Below, one piece after another: positions 53,201 through 59,100 of a DNA stretch of 64,000 nt. The translations under genes and the position numbers were made by a program. The stretch comes from Embiotoca jacksoni. Lineage: Eukaryota; Chordata; Actinopteri; Embiotocidae. Numbering within the stretch: the stretch's first letter is position 1; every line of letters starts with the position of its first letter. The notes under the pieces were generated by a model. It ran no database searches, was not told the DNA's origin, and saw only the letters and a list, made by a program, of their open reading frames with translations. Location of the stretch: contig JAKOON010000032.1 in NCBI GenBank assembly GCA_022577435.1, forward strand, positions 4,821,047-4,885,046. The letters run 5' to 3'.

Positions 53201-54134
53201 AAACACAACACAATCCAGAAAAACCATAAAGGAAAAGCATAGCTTCACATAACCTGGTTCCTATTTGTTTTTAGTTTTGTCCATGATTATTGTCCAGTGT
53301 GACACACACTTGTAAACACATGCAGTCAGACAATCATACAAGATCAAGCCAAAGAAAACATTGCAATTTATTTTAAAAATGAATATTCAAATTGTCACAA
53401 GTAATGCAATGACTTCTTCATTCCCCCAGATTAGCCTAATGTATTCAGCAGAGGAATTTCAACTGGAGCTACCCGTGAACTCCAGATTGTTTTTACCTGC
53501 AAAGAACGTGCTTTAGATCAGTGGCTTCAAACACTTTTTGCTTCTGACATCTTAAAGCGCTGCTTGCAATCCCTCATTTCAGGGAGCATGTCTTTGAACT
53601 GTGGGCAGTCAAATAAGAGGTTAGCTACCTCATATAACACGGTTTCTTTCCTTCTTTTTTTTTTACTTGATAAGAACTTTGCACTATTTTACAGCAAAGA
53701 TTTTATTAGAAATTCAGAAAAATATATCTTAAAATAATATTTCACACAGCAGCTTTATTATTATTATTATCATTTGTACCTTGAAAGCTTTAAAGCCCCT
53801 TATATTAGGTATTCTTACAACCAGGTTAAGAACCACAGTGCCTGACCACTTGTGATTCTGACACAGACACTTCTTTAGCATTTCATTTATTGAGTACAAA
53901 TTTCATAAACCGAACGTGGCCACAGCTATGAAAATGAGACCCAAAATGTAATAAACTGGAAGTGTCCTTTTAAGATGTCCTTGATGTGAGCAGCTGAATT
54001 ATTTCACTTACTGCAGGTCTCCTCTGCCTCATCAGAGCCATCCGGGCATTCTGGTTCCCCGTCGCAGCGCCATCGTCCTGGGACACACTGTCCATTTAAA
54101 CAGGCAAACTCTGCCGGGGCGCACGTTTTCCTGG
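1590..54134 (-). CDS. lrp8: lrp8 (apolipoprotein E receptor 2), 5'-partial, 16 exons
   Basis: Spliced minus-strand gene for a type I membrane receptor of the LDLR family. Sixteen exons join in frame with AG/GT borders, giving about 930 codons: LA2 to LA8, EGF-A, EGF-B, six-blade YWTD propeller, EGF-C, Ser/Thr stalk, transmembrane helix and an NPxY tail. It is LRP8 rather than VLDLR or LDLR because the tail reads NFDNPVYRKTT then an acidic run and IHIGRT, and EGF-B is followed by KSPYLLFTNRHEIRRIDLVK, both close to mammalian LRP8 (family knowledge). In the family the receptor binds Reelin and apoE-type ligands and signals through Dab1. The signal peptide and LA1 exons were not found and should lie beyond 64000. 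No promoter is in view. All junctions are predicted from sequence only. Confidence 0.93.
1934..3520 (-). other. lrp8 intron inside the transmembrane helix
   Basis: Phase 1 intron. It contains a G-rich plus-strand stretch at about 2046-2081 (C-rich in the transcript), which lies near the acceptor, and a T run at about 2606-2623. Otherwise it is AT-rich with nothing recognisable. Confidence 0.7.
3521..3589 (-). CDS. lrp8: lrp8 exon: juxtamembrane segment and start of transmembrane helix
   Basis: This 69-bp exon encodes GSEHFLLGENLTVAVLGVVI followed by PI. It holds the last extracellular residues and the first part of the membrane helix. Borders are CTACAG|CTGG and CCCATCG|GTAAGC. Phase 1 at both ends fits the stalk exon before it and the tail exon after it: the split codon gives Val in the middle of the helix. 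A split helix across two exons is the LDLR-family pattern (exons 16 and 17). The short length means recognition depends on the frame match and context. Confidence 0.88.
3590..4499 (-). other. lrp8 intron between stalk and transmembrane exons
   Basis: Phase 1 intron of about 0.9 kb. The plus strand is purine-rich at about 3590-3870, so the transcript has a long pyrimidine-rich region before the acceptor. No gene or transposon was recognised. Confidence 0.7.
4500..4790 (-). CDS. lrp8: lrp8 exon: Ser/Thr-rich O-glycosylation stalk
   Basis: This 291-bp exon encodes about 97 residues rich in Ser, Thr, Pro and Ala, without cysteine, for example DVTATSSSPTGFTAG, HLTTAPSGSPEPLTPLSTLK and HSTATTMVISTTPAGDSS. 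Composition and position match the O-linked sugar domain of the LDLR family. It is longer than the roughly 75-residue human LRP8 stalk as I recall it. The donor is CAACACT|GTAAGT. The acceptor may be TTGCAG|CAGCACC (used here) or three bases later, which changes only one Ala. Phase 1-1 would allow clean skipping, as known for mammalian LRP8 splice forms. Stalk sequence evolves fast, so identity rests on position, frame and composition. Confidence 0.88.
4791..6010 (-). other. lrp8 intron between EGF-C and stalk exons
   Basis: AT-rich phase 1 intron of about 1.2 kb. I see no repeat, RNA gene or reading frame of interest. Confidence 0.7.
6011..6163 (-). CDS. lrp8: lrp8 exon: EGF-like domain C
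   Basis: This 153-bp exon (same as LDLR exon 14) encodes PDSCNLGSVANGGCEYLCLK, APQITEHSPKYTCACPDGQD, PGPDMRGCVP. Six cysteines in EGF order, with NGGCEYLCL and SPKYTCACPD as family signatures. The P-x-MRGC end resembles GPDMKRC of human LRP8 (from memory). Borders are CTCCAG|GCCCTG and GTGCCAG|GTGAGG. This is the last folded domain before the stalk. Confidence 0.95.
6164..6850 (-). other. lrp8 intron between propeller and EGF-C
   Basis: Phase 1 intron of about 0.7 kb with nothing recognisable. Short frames on both strands have no known motif. Confidence 0.7.
6851..6992 (-). CDS. lrp8: lrp8 exon: YWTD propeller, part 5
   Basis: This 142-bp exon (same as LDLR exon 13) encodes DRIYWTDRDRAAVFMANRLT, GQDIHALAENLNDPHDIVVF, HQLRQPQ. 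The IYWTD, NRLTG and LNDPHDIVVFH motifs close the propeller. Borders are TCTCAG|GATCGG and CCGCAAG|GTGCGT. It enters in phase 0 and leaves in phase 1, directly before EGF-C. Confidence 0.96.
7397..7849 (+). repeat. two diverged direct repeat units of about 210 bp
   Basis: The segment at 7397-7607 and the segment at 7640-7849 share the same order of words: a GACTTTG-GTTAT block, CTCCTTG(T/A)GGTTGA, AAATGTC-CA, TGGATGTGT, ATCCCTTAACTT, AATGACATTAC, and ends at GTCAGTGG or CTCAGTGG. They look like an old tandem duplication, perhaps of a dispersed fish repeat. Orientation is arbitrary. Confidence 0.55.
9101..9578. mobile_element. non-autonomous DNA transposon (hAT-like MITE)
   Basis: The ends are a perfect 13-bp inverted repeat, CAGGGTTCCCACT at 9101-9113 and its complement at 9566-9578. 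ATTATA flanks both ends directly (9095-9100 and 9579-9584), a possible partial target duplication; hAT elements normally make 8 bp. The element is 478 bp with no transposase. CAGGG-type ends are common among hAT elements, so the class is inferred from the ends only. Confidence 0.65.
10221..10298. repeat. compound (CA)n / (CACG) microsatellite
   Basis: CA repeat of about 78 bp with several CG interruptions in its second half, in the lrp8 intron downstream of the 140-bp propeller exon. Confidence 0.97.
10660..10799 (-). CDS. lrp8: lrp8 exon: YWTD propeller, part 4
   Basis: This 140-bp exon (same as LDLR exon 12) encodes MANRRLYWVDSKLHLIASVD, LNGAHRRTHMSSAERLEHPY, ALAVFE. RLYWVDSKLH and HPYALAVFE are standard family motifs. 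The acceptor is CTCTTCAG|AT. It is odd because a (TG)43 tract ends only 12 bases upstream, leaving a short pyrimidine tract. The donor is TTTGAG|GTTTGT, a weak match to consensus. Both borders look weak, and skipping this 140-bp exon would break the frame. Confidence 0.94.
10800..11348 (-). other. short lrp8 intron dominated by a TG tract
   Basis: Phase 1 intron of 549 bp. Its 3' part in the transcript is almost entirely a (TG)n tract ending close to the acceptor. The 5' part is AT-rich with no other feature. Confidence 0.8.
10812..10898. repeat. (CA)43 microsatellite next to a splice acceptor
   Basis: About 87 bp of perfect CA on the plus strand, read as (TG/UG)43 in lrp8 pre-mRNA. It ends 12 bases before the acceptor AG of the exon at 10660-10799. 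UG repeats beside an acceptor are known to influence exon skipping in other genes (CFTR exon 9). Confidence 0.97.
11349..11467 (-). CDS. lrp8: lrp8 exon: YWTD propeller, part 3
   Basis: This 119-bp exon (same as LDLR exon 11) encodes FMYWSDWGTRAKIEKAGMNG, VDRQVLVADNIEWPNGITL. YWSDWG and NIEWPNGITLD are among the most conserved strings of the family. Borders are TTCCAG|CTTTATG and ACTCTAG|GTGAGA. It enters in phase 2 and leaves in phase 1, so skipping would shift the frame. Confidence 0.96.
11468..14139 (-). other. lrp8 intron within the propeller
   Basis: Phase 2 intron of about 2.7 kb. A long TG microsatellite lies at 13349-13458. No coding sequence or RNA gene was recognised. Confidence 0.7.
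13349..13458. repeat. (TG)n microsatellite
   Basis: About 110 bp of TG on the plus strand with a few A/C interruptions near its right end. It creates spurious Cys/Val frames. Confidence 0.97.
14140..14367 (-). CDS. lrp8: lrp8 exon: YWTD propeller, part 2
   Basis: This 228-bp exon equals LDLR exon 10 in length. It encodes SAFIHEASDPSQQVPLLDSS, LQTPVGLALDWLQHNLYWTD, SGDKSISVASVDGTKRRVLV, NTDLSEPRAIALDPHHG. The LALDW...LYWTDSG and EPRAIALDP motifs define a complete blade. Borders are CTCTGCAG|TGCCTTC and CACCACGG|GTAAGG, starting and ending in phase 2, which joins cleanly to both neighbours. Confidence 0.96.
14870..15135. other. GC-rich structured block of unknown identity
   Basis: This block stands out from AT-rich flanks. 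It can form a perfect 9-bp stem GGGCGAGGG / CCCTCGCCC with a 7-base loop (around 15068-15092) and a CGGGG / CCCCG stem with a 4-base loop (around 15016-15030). It is followed by a T run near 15128-15134 on the plus strand. No known snRNA, tRNA or rRNA match was convincing, and the frames through it carry no known domain. It might be a structured RNA gene, a dispersed repeat or a retrocopy fragment. Confidence 0.35.
16090..16991. mobile_element. inverted-repeat element (MITE-like), 902 bp
   Basis: GCCTGATTTACTAA at 16090-16103 is repeated as its exact complement at 16978-16991. Related GTGATTTACTAAG words also occur inside (around 16890-16905, complement strand), as do several TGCAAA/TTTGCA words. 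No transposase frame is present. The TTAGTAAATCAGGCC end is one I associate with dispersed repeats of fish genomes. The class is not assigned. Confidence 0.5.
17148..17319 (-). CDS. lrp8: lrp8 exon: YWTD propeller, part 1
   Basis: This 172-bp exon, the same length as LDLR exon 9, encodes GKSPYLLFTNRHEIRRIDLV, then KRDYSQVVSTQKNAVALDLD, VANNRVFWCDRFHRKIY. The FTNRHEIRRIDL start and NRVFWCD are the first propeller signatures; WCD replaces the usual WTD, as in other LRP8 sequences. Borders are CATGCAG|GGAAA and ATCTACAG|GTAAAC. In LDLR relatives the propeller drives ligand release at low pH. A run of His codons is absent here; a single RFHRK is seen. Confidence 0.95.
19035..19235 (+). repeat. 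dispersed repeat fragment (fish type)
   Basis: Contains CCATCCGATAGTTGTTCAGA and TATTTCAGTCTGAACCAAAG followed by a GTGGATTGACAGACCGACCG block. I recognise this word series from repeats common in perch-like fish genomes. The repeat family and exact ends cannot be fixed by eye. Confidence 0.4.
20099..20226. repeat. double (CA)n microsatellite
   Basis: Two perfect CA tracts (20099-20149 and 20176-20226) separated by 26 bp of unique sequence. Confidence 0.97.
21173..21298 (-). CDS. lrp8: lrp8 exon: calcium-binding EGF-like domain B
   Basis: This 126-bp exon encodes DIDECENPDACSQICINYKG, DFKCECYEGYEMDPVTKTCK. The DIDE start and the aromatic residue after INYKG fit a calcium-binding EGF domain. 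Length and phase match LDLR exon 8. Borders are CCGGCAG|ACATTG and GCCGAAG|GTGAGT. NPDACSQIC and YEMD-x-x-TK match LRP8 better than VLDLR (from memory). It runs straight into the propeller exon, giving EGKSPYLLFTNRHEI. Confidence 0.96.
21299..21804 (-). other. lrp8 intron between EGF-A and EGF-B
   Basis: Phase 1 intron of 506 bp with no recognisable feature apart from short A and T runs. Confidence 0.75.
21805..21924 (-). CDS. lrp8: lrp8 exon: EGF-like domain A
   Basis: This 120-bp exon encodes LNECMINNGGCSHVCMDRP, IGFECQCPTGYQLLDKKTCG: six cysteines in EGF spacing, with the NGGCSH signature of LDLR-family EGF-A. Its length equals LDLR exon 7. Borders are TCCCAG|GGCTG and TGCGGAG|GTAAAT, phase 1 at both ends. 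EGF-A links the ligand-binding arm to the propeller and binds calcium in the family. Confidence 0.96.
21925..25005 (-). other. lrp8 intron between LA8 and EGF-A
   Basis: Phase 1 intron of about 3.1 kb. A purine-only-like stretch lies at about 24222-24294 on the plus strand (GA repeats, then GGA/GAA), which is a long pyrimidine tract in the transcript. No transposon or gene was recognised. Confidence 0.7.
25006..25128 (-). CDS. lrp8: lrp8 exon: LDLR class A module LA8
   Basis: This 123-bp phase 1-1 exon encodes a final LA module: TKCEGPLKFLCKNGEC, IDSAKVCDSVKDCKDRSDEP, KKEC. It closely resembles the eighth module of VLDLR. As I recall, the standard human LRP8 protein lacks this module while bird LRP8 has it, so the fish gene keeps the ancestral eight-module layout (counting the unseen LA1). 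Borders are GTTCTAG|CCACA and GAGTGCG|GTAAGG. It is followed by the EGF-A exon. Confidence 0.93.
25129..27517 (-). other. lrp8 intron between LA7 and LA8
   Basis: AT-rich phase 1 intron of about 2.4 kb. It contains a hairpin-forming, piggyBac-like MITE relic (26980-27160). Nothing else is recognisable. Confidence 0.7.
26980..27160. mobile_element. hairpin MITE relic with TTAA-CCCT end
   Basis: The left end reads TTAACCCTCTGTTGTCCTTG, resembling piggyBac-type TTAA insertion with CCC ends. Inside, arms at 27041-27068 and 27106-27133 are complementary over 28 bp with one mismatch, sharing GGGATCATTGGT. The expected right end is degenerate: AAGGACAGCA at about 27147-27156 mirrors TTGTCCTT only partly. 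There is no transposase. Confidence 0.5.
27518..27640 (-). CDS. lrp8: lrp8 exon: LDLR class A module LA7
   Basis: This 123-bp phase 1-1 exon encodes one LA module: LLTCRPDEFQCGDGSC, then GTKQCNKVHDCPDHSDESGC. The Trp usually found before the fourth cysteine is Lys/Gln here, as in the corresponding human LRP8 module (from memory, AIKHCNQEQDCPDGSDE), so this is probably a weak ligand-binding unit. Borders are TCACAG|CTCTG and GTCAACG|GTGAGT. The previous exon ends with one base that completes a Pro codon (CCT). Confidence 0.94.
27641..30391 (-). other. lrp8 intron between LA4-6 and LA7
   Basis: Phase 1 intron of about 2.75 kb. It holds an inverted-repeat element (29131-29710). The rest shows no coding sequence or RNA gene. 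Confidence 0.7.
29131..29710. mobile_element. non-autonomous DNA transposon relic
   Basis: The left end (CTGCCAGTACCAGCTCTGC, then TTTACTCGACTCACTTTTGG) is mirrored with mismatches by the right end (CAAAAAAGTAAGTGAAGTTG, then AGTCGAGCCGGTACCGGCAG at about 29661-29706). Both ends share the GGTACC / CTCGACTC words. No transposase is visible; class unassigned. Confidence 0.45.
30392..30784 (-). CDS. lrp8: lrp8 exon: LDLR class A modules LA4-LA6
   Basis: One 393-bp exon encodes three LA modules, like LDLR exon 4 and the matching LRP8/VLDLR exon. The cores are VYVCDGDDDCGDGSDELKC, MWSCDGDPDCSDSSDEGPER followed by C, and AWKCDGDPDCKDKSDESDC. A linker of about 15 residues (GGGDGVPYLLNRRAN) separates LA5 and LA6. 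Human LRP8 also has a long, unrelated-looking linker there. Borders are CTCCAG|ATGCG and GACTGCC|GTGAGT. The exon is distinctly GC-rich compared with its AT-rich introns. Long antisense reading frames across it are by-products of this composition. Confidence 0.96.
32061..32172. repeat. perfect tandem duplication, 2 x 56 bp
   Basis: Two identical 56-bp copies (32061-32116, 32117-32172), each starting TTGCCAAATTAAGTTAGTGA and ending AATAAGCGATAA. Perfect identity means a recent duplication or an assembly artefact. Confidence 0.95.
32469..32521. repeat. (CCCT)n / (CCCCCT)n simple repeat
   Basis: About 53 bp of CTCCC repeats passing into CCCCCT repeats. In the lrp8 transcript this is a run of G3-G5 blocks, favourable for G-quadruplex formation. 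Confidence 0.95.
34284..34823. mobile_element. hAT-like transposon relic
   Basis: The left end GGGATTTCACAATCATGACA and the right end, whose complement starts GGCCTGTCACAGCTATTACA, are imperfect inverted repeats. Both are followed inwards by ATTAATTG or ATAATTG words. There is no transposase frame. Family assignment is by recall of similar fish repeats. Confidence 0.4.
35331..35526. repeat. long interrupted (TG)n microsatellite
   Basis: 196 bp of TG with a central CATG/CGTG interruption (around 35407-35456). It reads CA in the lrp8 transcript and gives only spurious Cys/Val frames. Confidence 0.97.
35915..35998. repeat. (AC)42 microsatellite
   Basis: 84 bp of perfect AC, in opposite orientation to the TG tract about 390 bp to its left. 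Confidence 0.97.
37300..37420. repeat. dispersed repeat fragment
   Basis: Contains GACTAGGTATTGTTC, then ATACCTAAACTTCAGTATTG and GATTCCTGAACAATAC, a word series I associate with a common fish dispersed repeat. Ends and class cannot be set by eye. Confidence 0.35.
39004..39190. mobile_element. short hAT-like MITE
   Basis: The left end CAGGGGTGTACTGGGA and the right end TCCCAGTATGTCTGATGTCA followed by CTG form an imperfect inverted repeat of about 187 bp total. TTCAGCCCTGGACTTATCCA and GCGGCCCACCAGG inside fit a fish MITE family with GTACTGGGA-type ends (recalled, not searched). Confidence 0.45.
42224..42238. repeat. G run
   Basis: About 14 G, broken by no more than one base, directly before a CAGCC. 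A similar G run lies at about 45636-45651. Confidence 0.85.
42765..42893 (-). CDS. lrp8: lrp8 exon: LDLR class A module LA3
   Basis: This 129-bp exon encodes one LA module: KQTCPPEKFDCGG, NKCVSLSWRCDGEKDCE, NGADEEDC. The usual GSDE is GADE here, as in the matching human LRP8 module (from memory), which supports orthology. Borders are CCCACAG|GCAAAC and GCGTCTG|GTGAGT. Phase 1 at both ends lets it be skipped without shifting the frame. It is separated from LA2 by about 11 kb and from LA4-6 by about 12 kb. In LDLR relatives the N-terminal LA modules take part in ligand binding. Confidence 0.93.
43149..43206. repeat. C-rich tract (G-rich in the transcript)
   Basis: A 12-base C run followed by CCA and CCCCA repeats. 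In lrp8 pre-mRNA it reads as repeated G2-G5 and G12 blocks about 255 nt upstream of the LA3 acceptor, with strong G-quadruplex potential. Confidence 0.9.
45000..45540 (-). mobile_element. decayed L2-type LINE relic
   Basis: The minus strand encodes a broken trace of an L2 reverse transcriptase C-terminus: a frame reaching HHVQTLVLGYRAVNHCFLSP matches the KTLVLxYRAxN region of the better copy at 62129-62647. Nearby plus-strand TGTGAGCTGCAACAGGAAGT and TTCATGTGGCAGATGTCTTT fit the decayed RT and 3' end. The relic is heavily mutated and its borders are approximate. Confidence 0.55.
48501..48775. repeat. CATG-rich palindromic block
   Basis: About a dozen CATG words (CACATGTG, ACATGTTT, CCCATGGG, GACATGTGAT and others) plus three CATATG occur in roughly 250 bp. 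The block is bordered by AAAAAACACACGGG on the left and AGTGTTTTTCTGTCGGG on the right, which are weakly complementary. It is probably a MITE-like dispersed repeat; the family is not known to me. Confidence 0.45.
50174..50238. repeat. (TG)n microsatellite
   Basis: 65 bp of perfect TG on the plus strand. Confidence 0.97.
54012..54134 (-). CDS. lrp8: lrp8 exon: LDLR class A module LA2
   Basis: This 123-bp exon encodes one complete LA module with six cysteines (KTCAPAEFAC, NGQC, WRCDGEPEC, DGSDEAEETC). The calcium cage acidic residues and the ligand-contact Trp before RCDG are present. The donor reads TGCA|GTAAGT. The acceptor was set at GAGCAG|CC, not the AG four bases further in, because only this choice keeps the 1-1 phase used by every other LA exon in the gene. 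The closest counterpart from memory is human LRP8 LA2 (KKTC...GEEECPDGSDE). It is the most 5' exon found in the window, and the LA1 and signal peptide exons are missing upstream. Confidence 0.9.
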
Positions 54135-54767
54135 CTGCTCGGAGAAAGAGAGAGGCACAGACAGGGAAAAACAGAACGAGGATTGCGAGTTAAAAACTGG
54201 GTAAAAGCATGGTCAGTCCGCAGCGGGGCTTAAACTGTGTCATAAAATTGGTCACATTATCTGAATCTCAGCAATCATCCCTCTCATCAGAGGAGATCAG
54301 TCTTATATTTCCTCACATTATTCCTCTGCAGCCCCTCTCTGGTGCTCTTTCTTTTTCCTGATATTCTTCACTAATTATTGCCACTTTCCCTAATTTTCTT
54401 GACTCTGATTCATTGTGCCGTCTCCCCCTCCCCCCATCTACTCATCTCCAGAACCAGTTTAATCTCTCAGGTTTTCCATCACCGAGCAGCGAAATGGATG
54501 CTAATCGCTGAGCACTGCAAACTCTGGGAGGTTAAACCTTTTACTTCCCAAACCTGTTTACTGCAGAAAACTACACGCCAGCAAGGCCACAGGCTGGTAA
54601 ACAACATGTCAAGCGTGCTGAGAATCAAAAAAATGTGAAAATCAAAAATGTGTCTGTTTAGGCAATAAGAAGAAAACTTCCCCCAACAGCCCAGAGCTTA
54701 TCGTGGCTTCCTTCCAAAATCTCACCAAAAACTTGTGTGTGTAAAATGTCACTCAACACATATACTC

Positions 54768-54804
54768 CACACACACACCCACACACACACACACACACAC
54801 ACAC
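54768..54804. repeat. (CA)n microsatellite
   Basis: About 37 bp of CA with one CCC interruption. Confidence 0.95.
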
Positions 54805-55339
54805 AAAGGCACTCTCCACCTGTAGACTGCTAGCGCCGCCTGAGAGCCAGACAACGGCAGAGGTCAGAGCCATTCAATTTCCTCAGCCCTTTTGAGCAGG
54901 ACCTGTACTACAGTCTAATAAATCACTGGCTAAAAGCCTTCTGCTGAGTAGTCTAGTGTTGTTACACAGGCACAACTTCCTCAGCTGCTGGAACCCATCT
55001 TGGCTCTGATGCTTCAGATTAGATATAGCATTTAGAGATGCGCGGAGAGCCTAAGCCTAGCTGGGGGGGCTCTAGGGAAAGAGTGAGAAGAGAATTTTTT
55101 TCAAGTGTCTTTCTATGCGCACCTCATCCTACTCCAACTCCTCTCTTGACCTTAGTTTGGAAGTCATTCAAGATCGGGCACATCCTTAATTGTATAAAAT
55201 AGTTTGTCCTACTTTCCACATGTAGGTTTTGAAGAGTTGACGCAATGAAATCAGATGTCATTCAAGCAAAATAAATAACAATCCCTTTCAGCATCGTTAA
55301 TAGAGACGAGCAGGCAGCTGCACCAGTTATGTTTAAGTT

Positions 55340-55627
55340 AATTGATCTTCACTTGTATAGTACTTTATCACCTTGGTGGTCTCAAAGCACTTCAAAATGA
55401 TTCACACACTTATGGAACTCCCATGCAAGGTGCTCACCACCAGGAATACATCCACACACCAATGGTACAGAGCTGCCATGCAAGGTGGTCGCTTGCATCA
55501 GCAGCAATTCAGGCTTCAGTGTCTTGCCCAAGGACACTTCGGCATGTTCACAGGAGGAACTGGGGATCAAACCACCAACCTGTAGATTAGTGGGAGACTC
55601 GTTCTACCATCTGAGCCACAGCTGCCC
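55340..55627 (-). mobile_element. tRNA-derived SINE
   Basis: On the minus strand the 5' end reads GGGCAGCTGTGGCTCAGATG then GTAGAAC, containing an A box (TGGCTCAGATGG). About 30 bases on, GGTGGTTTGATCCCC fits a B box. The body includes CCGAAGTGTCCTTGGGCAAG and the 3' part CACTTCAAAGTGCTTTGAGA-like words before ATAAAGTACTATACAAGTGA. This is the layout of a pol III-transcribed SINE and is a repeat type I recognise from many teleosts. Several substitutions suggest an old copy. Confidence 0.65.
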
Positions 55628-55879
55628 TGATAAATTCAAACATGACATTAGGTTAATAAATGTGGAGGACAACATAAGAACATGCTCGTTATAATGAAGT
55701 TAAGATGGATCTTTATATTTATACCTCCACCTTAAGCACATGTAAGTAATTTCGTACTAGAAGTTGTCCTGGCAGAAGGATAAGAAAAACGTTATGGACA
55801 TATTATAACACTTAGGTGCAGCACCCAAATGTTTTTTAAAAGCATCAAAGCCACCATATTACTATATGCTTTCTTTTAT

Positions 55880-56150
55880 CGGTGTTTGCACCCAGCTTAC
55901 TGGGCGGAGGCACACTGGGAAGATCACCAGTCCCTCTAAGGGCCAACACAGAAAGACATACGCACAGATTCAGACCTATTGCTAATTTACAATCAAGGTT
56001 AACCCAATGTGTCTTTAAACTGGGAGGAAGCCAGAGCACCTGGAGAAAAAACCCCGCAGACACAGGGAGAACATAGAAAGACCCCAGCTGACCAGCAGGT
56101 AGGTTCAGACCAGGAACCTTCTTGCTGTGATGCTAACAGAAATGTAATCT
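55880..56150 (+). repeat. dispersed repeat of fish type
   Basis: The words GAAGATCACCAGTCCCTCTA, GTGTCTTTAAACTGGGAGGA, AGAACATAGAAAGACCCC and AGGAACCTTCTTGCTGTGAT appear in the order of a widespread fish repeat (GGTCGCCAGTC ... CTGTGGGAGGAAACC ... GGGAGAACATGC). Class and orientation are uncertain. Confidence 0.5.
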
Positions 56151-59100
56151 TTCCATCCATCACACTGAGTTTGATTGATGATCTTTTAATGAGATCATTC
56201 TTTTGGTCTAATGGCACACGAGTGGAGAATTAGCACCTCTGTTGAAATCAACATCATGAATTTAGCTGCAAAGCCAAACACCACAAACAATAAATGTCTC
56301 TTCTCCCTCATACGATGTATCTTTAAACTATGATTAGTCTTATTGTACAGTGGCAGAACATTAATAGAAAAAGGTCATTTAAGCGGTAATCGCAATTATT
56401 TGTGTGACAATTAATCTTCAGTTAAAATTGATTGTGATGTACAGAATCCAGGAATTAATGAATCATCATCAATAATAGGTAATTAATGAGGTAAAAGGCA
56501 AACACAAGTTTTATTACATGTTTCAATAGCGAGTTCACTTAGTATAATAGTACACATTTCTTTCTTTTCCAAAGCTGCATCACTTTTTAAGTTAACTTGT
56601 AGAGTAAGAGGCAGTGCAACTGAAAAAGGAAGATTAAAACTACAACCAGCTGATGCACCATGTTGCATAAATAATACTGTTTATAAGTGTCCCTAAAAAA
56701 AAATCTAATCTTGTATCAAGAGAACTGTTGCTTACTAACTTATTTGTGATTGATTCAATTCTACTTTCTACCCTGCACTTTCTAGATGAGCATTGAAGTA
56801 TTTATATGAATACAGATCTTCTTCCATCAATTATTACAGATGGACAGTACAGGCTGGATCATCTATAGAGATTTAACTAAGCACACTCTCACATTTACAG
56901 TATGGATCACCAGAGCGCTATAGATGATGTGATAAGTCTGCCACTTATGATAAACTGCCTGTCTCTGATTTTAAATCTTGTTTAACTGCCCCGTTTTTAA
57001 AATATATCCGGTGTCAAAGTGCCAATGTCAAACCAATAACGGCTCCTCTTGGCTCGCTGACGTTATTAAAAGAAATTATGAAGTGTGTTAATAGGGTTGC
57101 TCTAATAGGACATACATCTCAGCAGGAAATGTGTTTGTCACCGACTCTGGTTTCGTTCACTTAAAAACTCTGGAAATTAACATTCTTTCTCGCCTTTTCA
57201 GCAAAACGTTACGAACCGACCCCATTACAACACTGAGACAAACACTTCCTTTTCACTGTGACTCCCCCTCTTCTCCCTTTGTTCTTTCAACCGGAGGTCT
57301 CTCCCTCTTTGTTTACTCCATTTGCCTAAACCCCAAGCCTCTGTCTCAGTTTAACGCCCCAAAAAAGCAAACACATTGGGTGGTTGTTTTTCTTCAATCA
57401 CATAAAGTGTGTGGGTTTTCGGGGTGAAGCTTAAGTGCTACTTATGTCCTCATTAGAGAGCAGGAATGCAGGCCTTTATTAAAGGTGAAGACAGATGATT
57501 AGGTGGTAAATGGGGATTGTGACATCCTTTTAACCAACGCCTCCCTCAAGTGCGCAAACTCATTAGTAGTGTGCTCACATTACTAAAACAAAATGCCAAC
57601 TATGTGCTTCTCAAAACGCACAGACACATGCACATCACATGCATATGTTAAAAATGTGTTCATCAGTCATTTAGGTTTGGCAGTGTAGGAGAGCGAGAGA
57701 TACAACAGATAGACCCAGTGGCATAATGCAAGCTTTAAAAGGCCTCACACCTCCTGCAACAGAGTAATTCGATTCATAAGATCTCTCCTGCAAATCCTCA
57801 AAGATACAGCACATTAAAATTCATATTCAGGACCAAGTCGAACATTTTGACTTCCCAAACAAACCCCTCATTCCTGTACTTCCAAATCCGTCCATGGGTA
57901 TTAATATTGTGTTAATTAATCTGACTCCCGTGAGATGAACGAAAAAGAGAGACGAGGGCAGAATTGAGAATTGGAAGCGGTGTGCTTGTTAAGACTGTGC
58001 TTAAGTCTTTATTTGATGGCATTACAAAGTCTTTGAAAATCTCCCGCTGAGCCGGTGCATGGCCCCTACAGGTCAAATGAGCCCACGTCGTGCGGTTTTC
58101 TCTGACGAACTGAGCTCCTCACTCCATCCAACTGAGCTCGCTGCTGATTTCCGTCAGAGTCTACAGGGGCCATGGTTCATTTGGCAATAATTACCCAGGC
58201 CAGCTCCTGCCATATGCTTGGAATGACTTTCTGTTTTAATTAGGAGAAGTTTGGAAATGTTCATGGGAGGGGGTGAGCGTGAGGGTGGGCTGAAGGGGAG
58301 AGTTACAAGAAGAAGGCAAGGTGTTAGATAGGAAGCAGAGGAATAACAGAAGTGAGTAATAGTGGCAAAGATGGAGAGTGATAAAGTAATATGGCTTTAT
58401 GGAATCTTTATGGAATGCGTGATACTGAATGAAAACAGGAAATATTACTGTACTGTATATGGCAGAGATAGCGTTTACTGAATGTAAATCCCGCTGCCGT
58501 TCACCACACACATGTAAACCACTCACTGGCACACACAGACACACCGAGTCTTCCTGTTCTACAAAAAAAAAAAAAAAAAAAGAAAGACTTTAAAACAGAG
58601 ACACAGATCTTAGTTCATCGGAGAAAAATCAAAAACAATAGTGATCCAGTGTTGTGTACGAGTCACCGATCGTGAGCGTTACAAATTGGATGTGACACAG
58701 ACAGAATGAGGGCCCTGTACAGGGGAGCTCACCCAGCCATGGGATGTCTCCGGGTGGAGGTAAAGTGGGAAGGCGCTCCACGCTCCGGCAGCTCCACCTG
58801 GAGCTTTCTCCTCTGAGGCCGATGTTGTCAACATTTCACTGCTTCTGCTCCTTTTCATCTTTCCTGAACACCATTGATGTGGATGTGCTTGTCAGACTTA
58901 TATCAAGTATGGTTTTGCTGTTACATTTGGTTGAAGCCGAGCTCGGTATGAATATCAGACATAGAGAAGTCAGTTTTGCTCACTGCCGATGTGACCGATA
59001 TCTGATTTTCCTCAGCAGCAGGGGTGTCAGACTGGAAAAATTGGAATAAAATCTTCCTCCTTCCTTGAGGAGCTTCTAACCAGCTTACTTTTTTTTTTGC

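Larger units (their letters stand above)
42894..54011 (-). other. large lrp8 intron between LA2 and LA3
   Basis: Phase 1 intron of about 11 kb. It contains a C-rich tract close to the LA3 acceptor, a T-rich run at about 44819-44850, a decayed L2 LINE relic, a G run near 45640, a CATG-rich palindromic block and a TG microsatellite. No host exon was recognised. Confidence 0.7.

Noticed and set aside
54012..54130. Alternative LA2 acceptor at 54131-54132
   Set aside because: It would give a phase different from all other LA exons and break the frame. The AG four bases upstream keeps phase 1 and a 123-bp exon.
1590..54134. Gene being VLDLR or LDLR instead of LRP8
   Set aside because: The tail (VYRKTT, IHIGRT) and the propeller start (KSPYLLFTNRHEIRRIDLVK) fit LRP8. 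VLDLR and LDLR differ at these points.
55555..55627. Possible tRNA gene
   Set aside because: A and B boxes are present but the cloverleaf does not fold well and the sequence continues into a SINE body.
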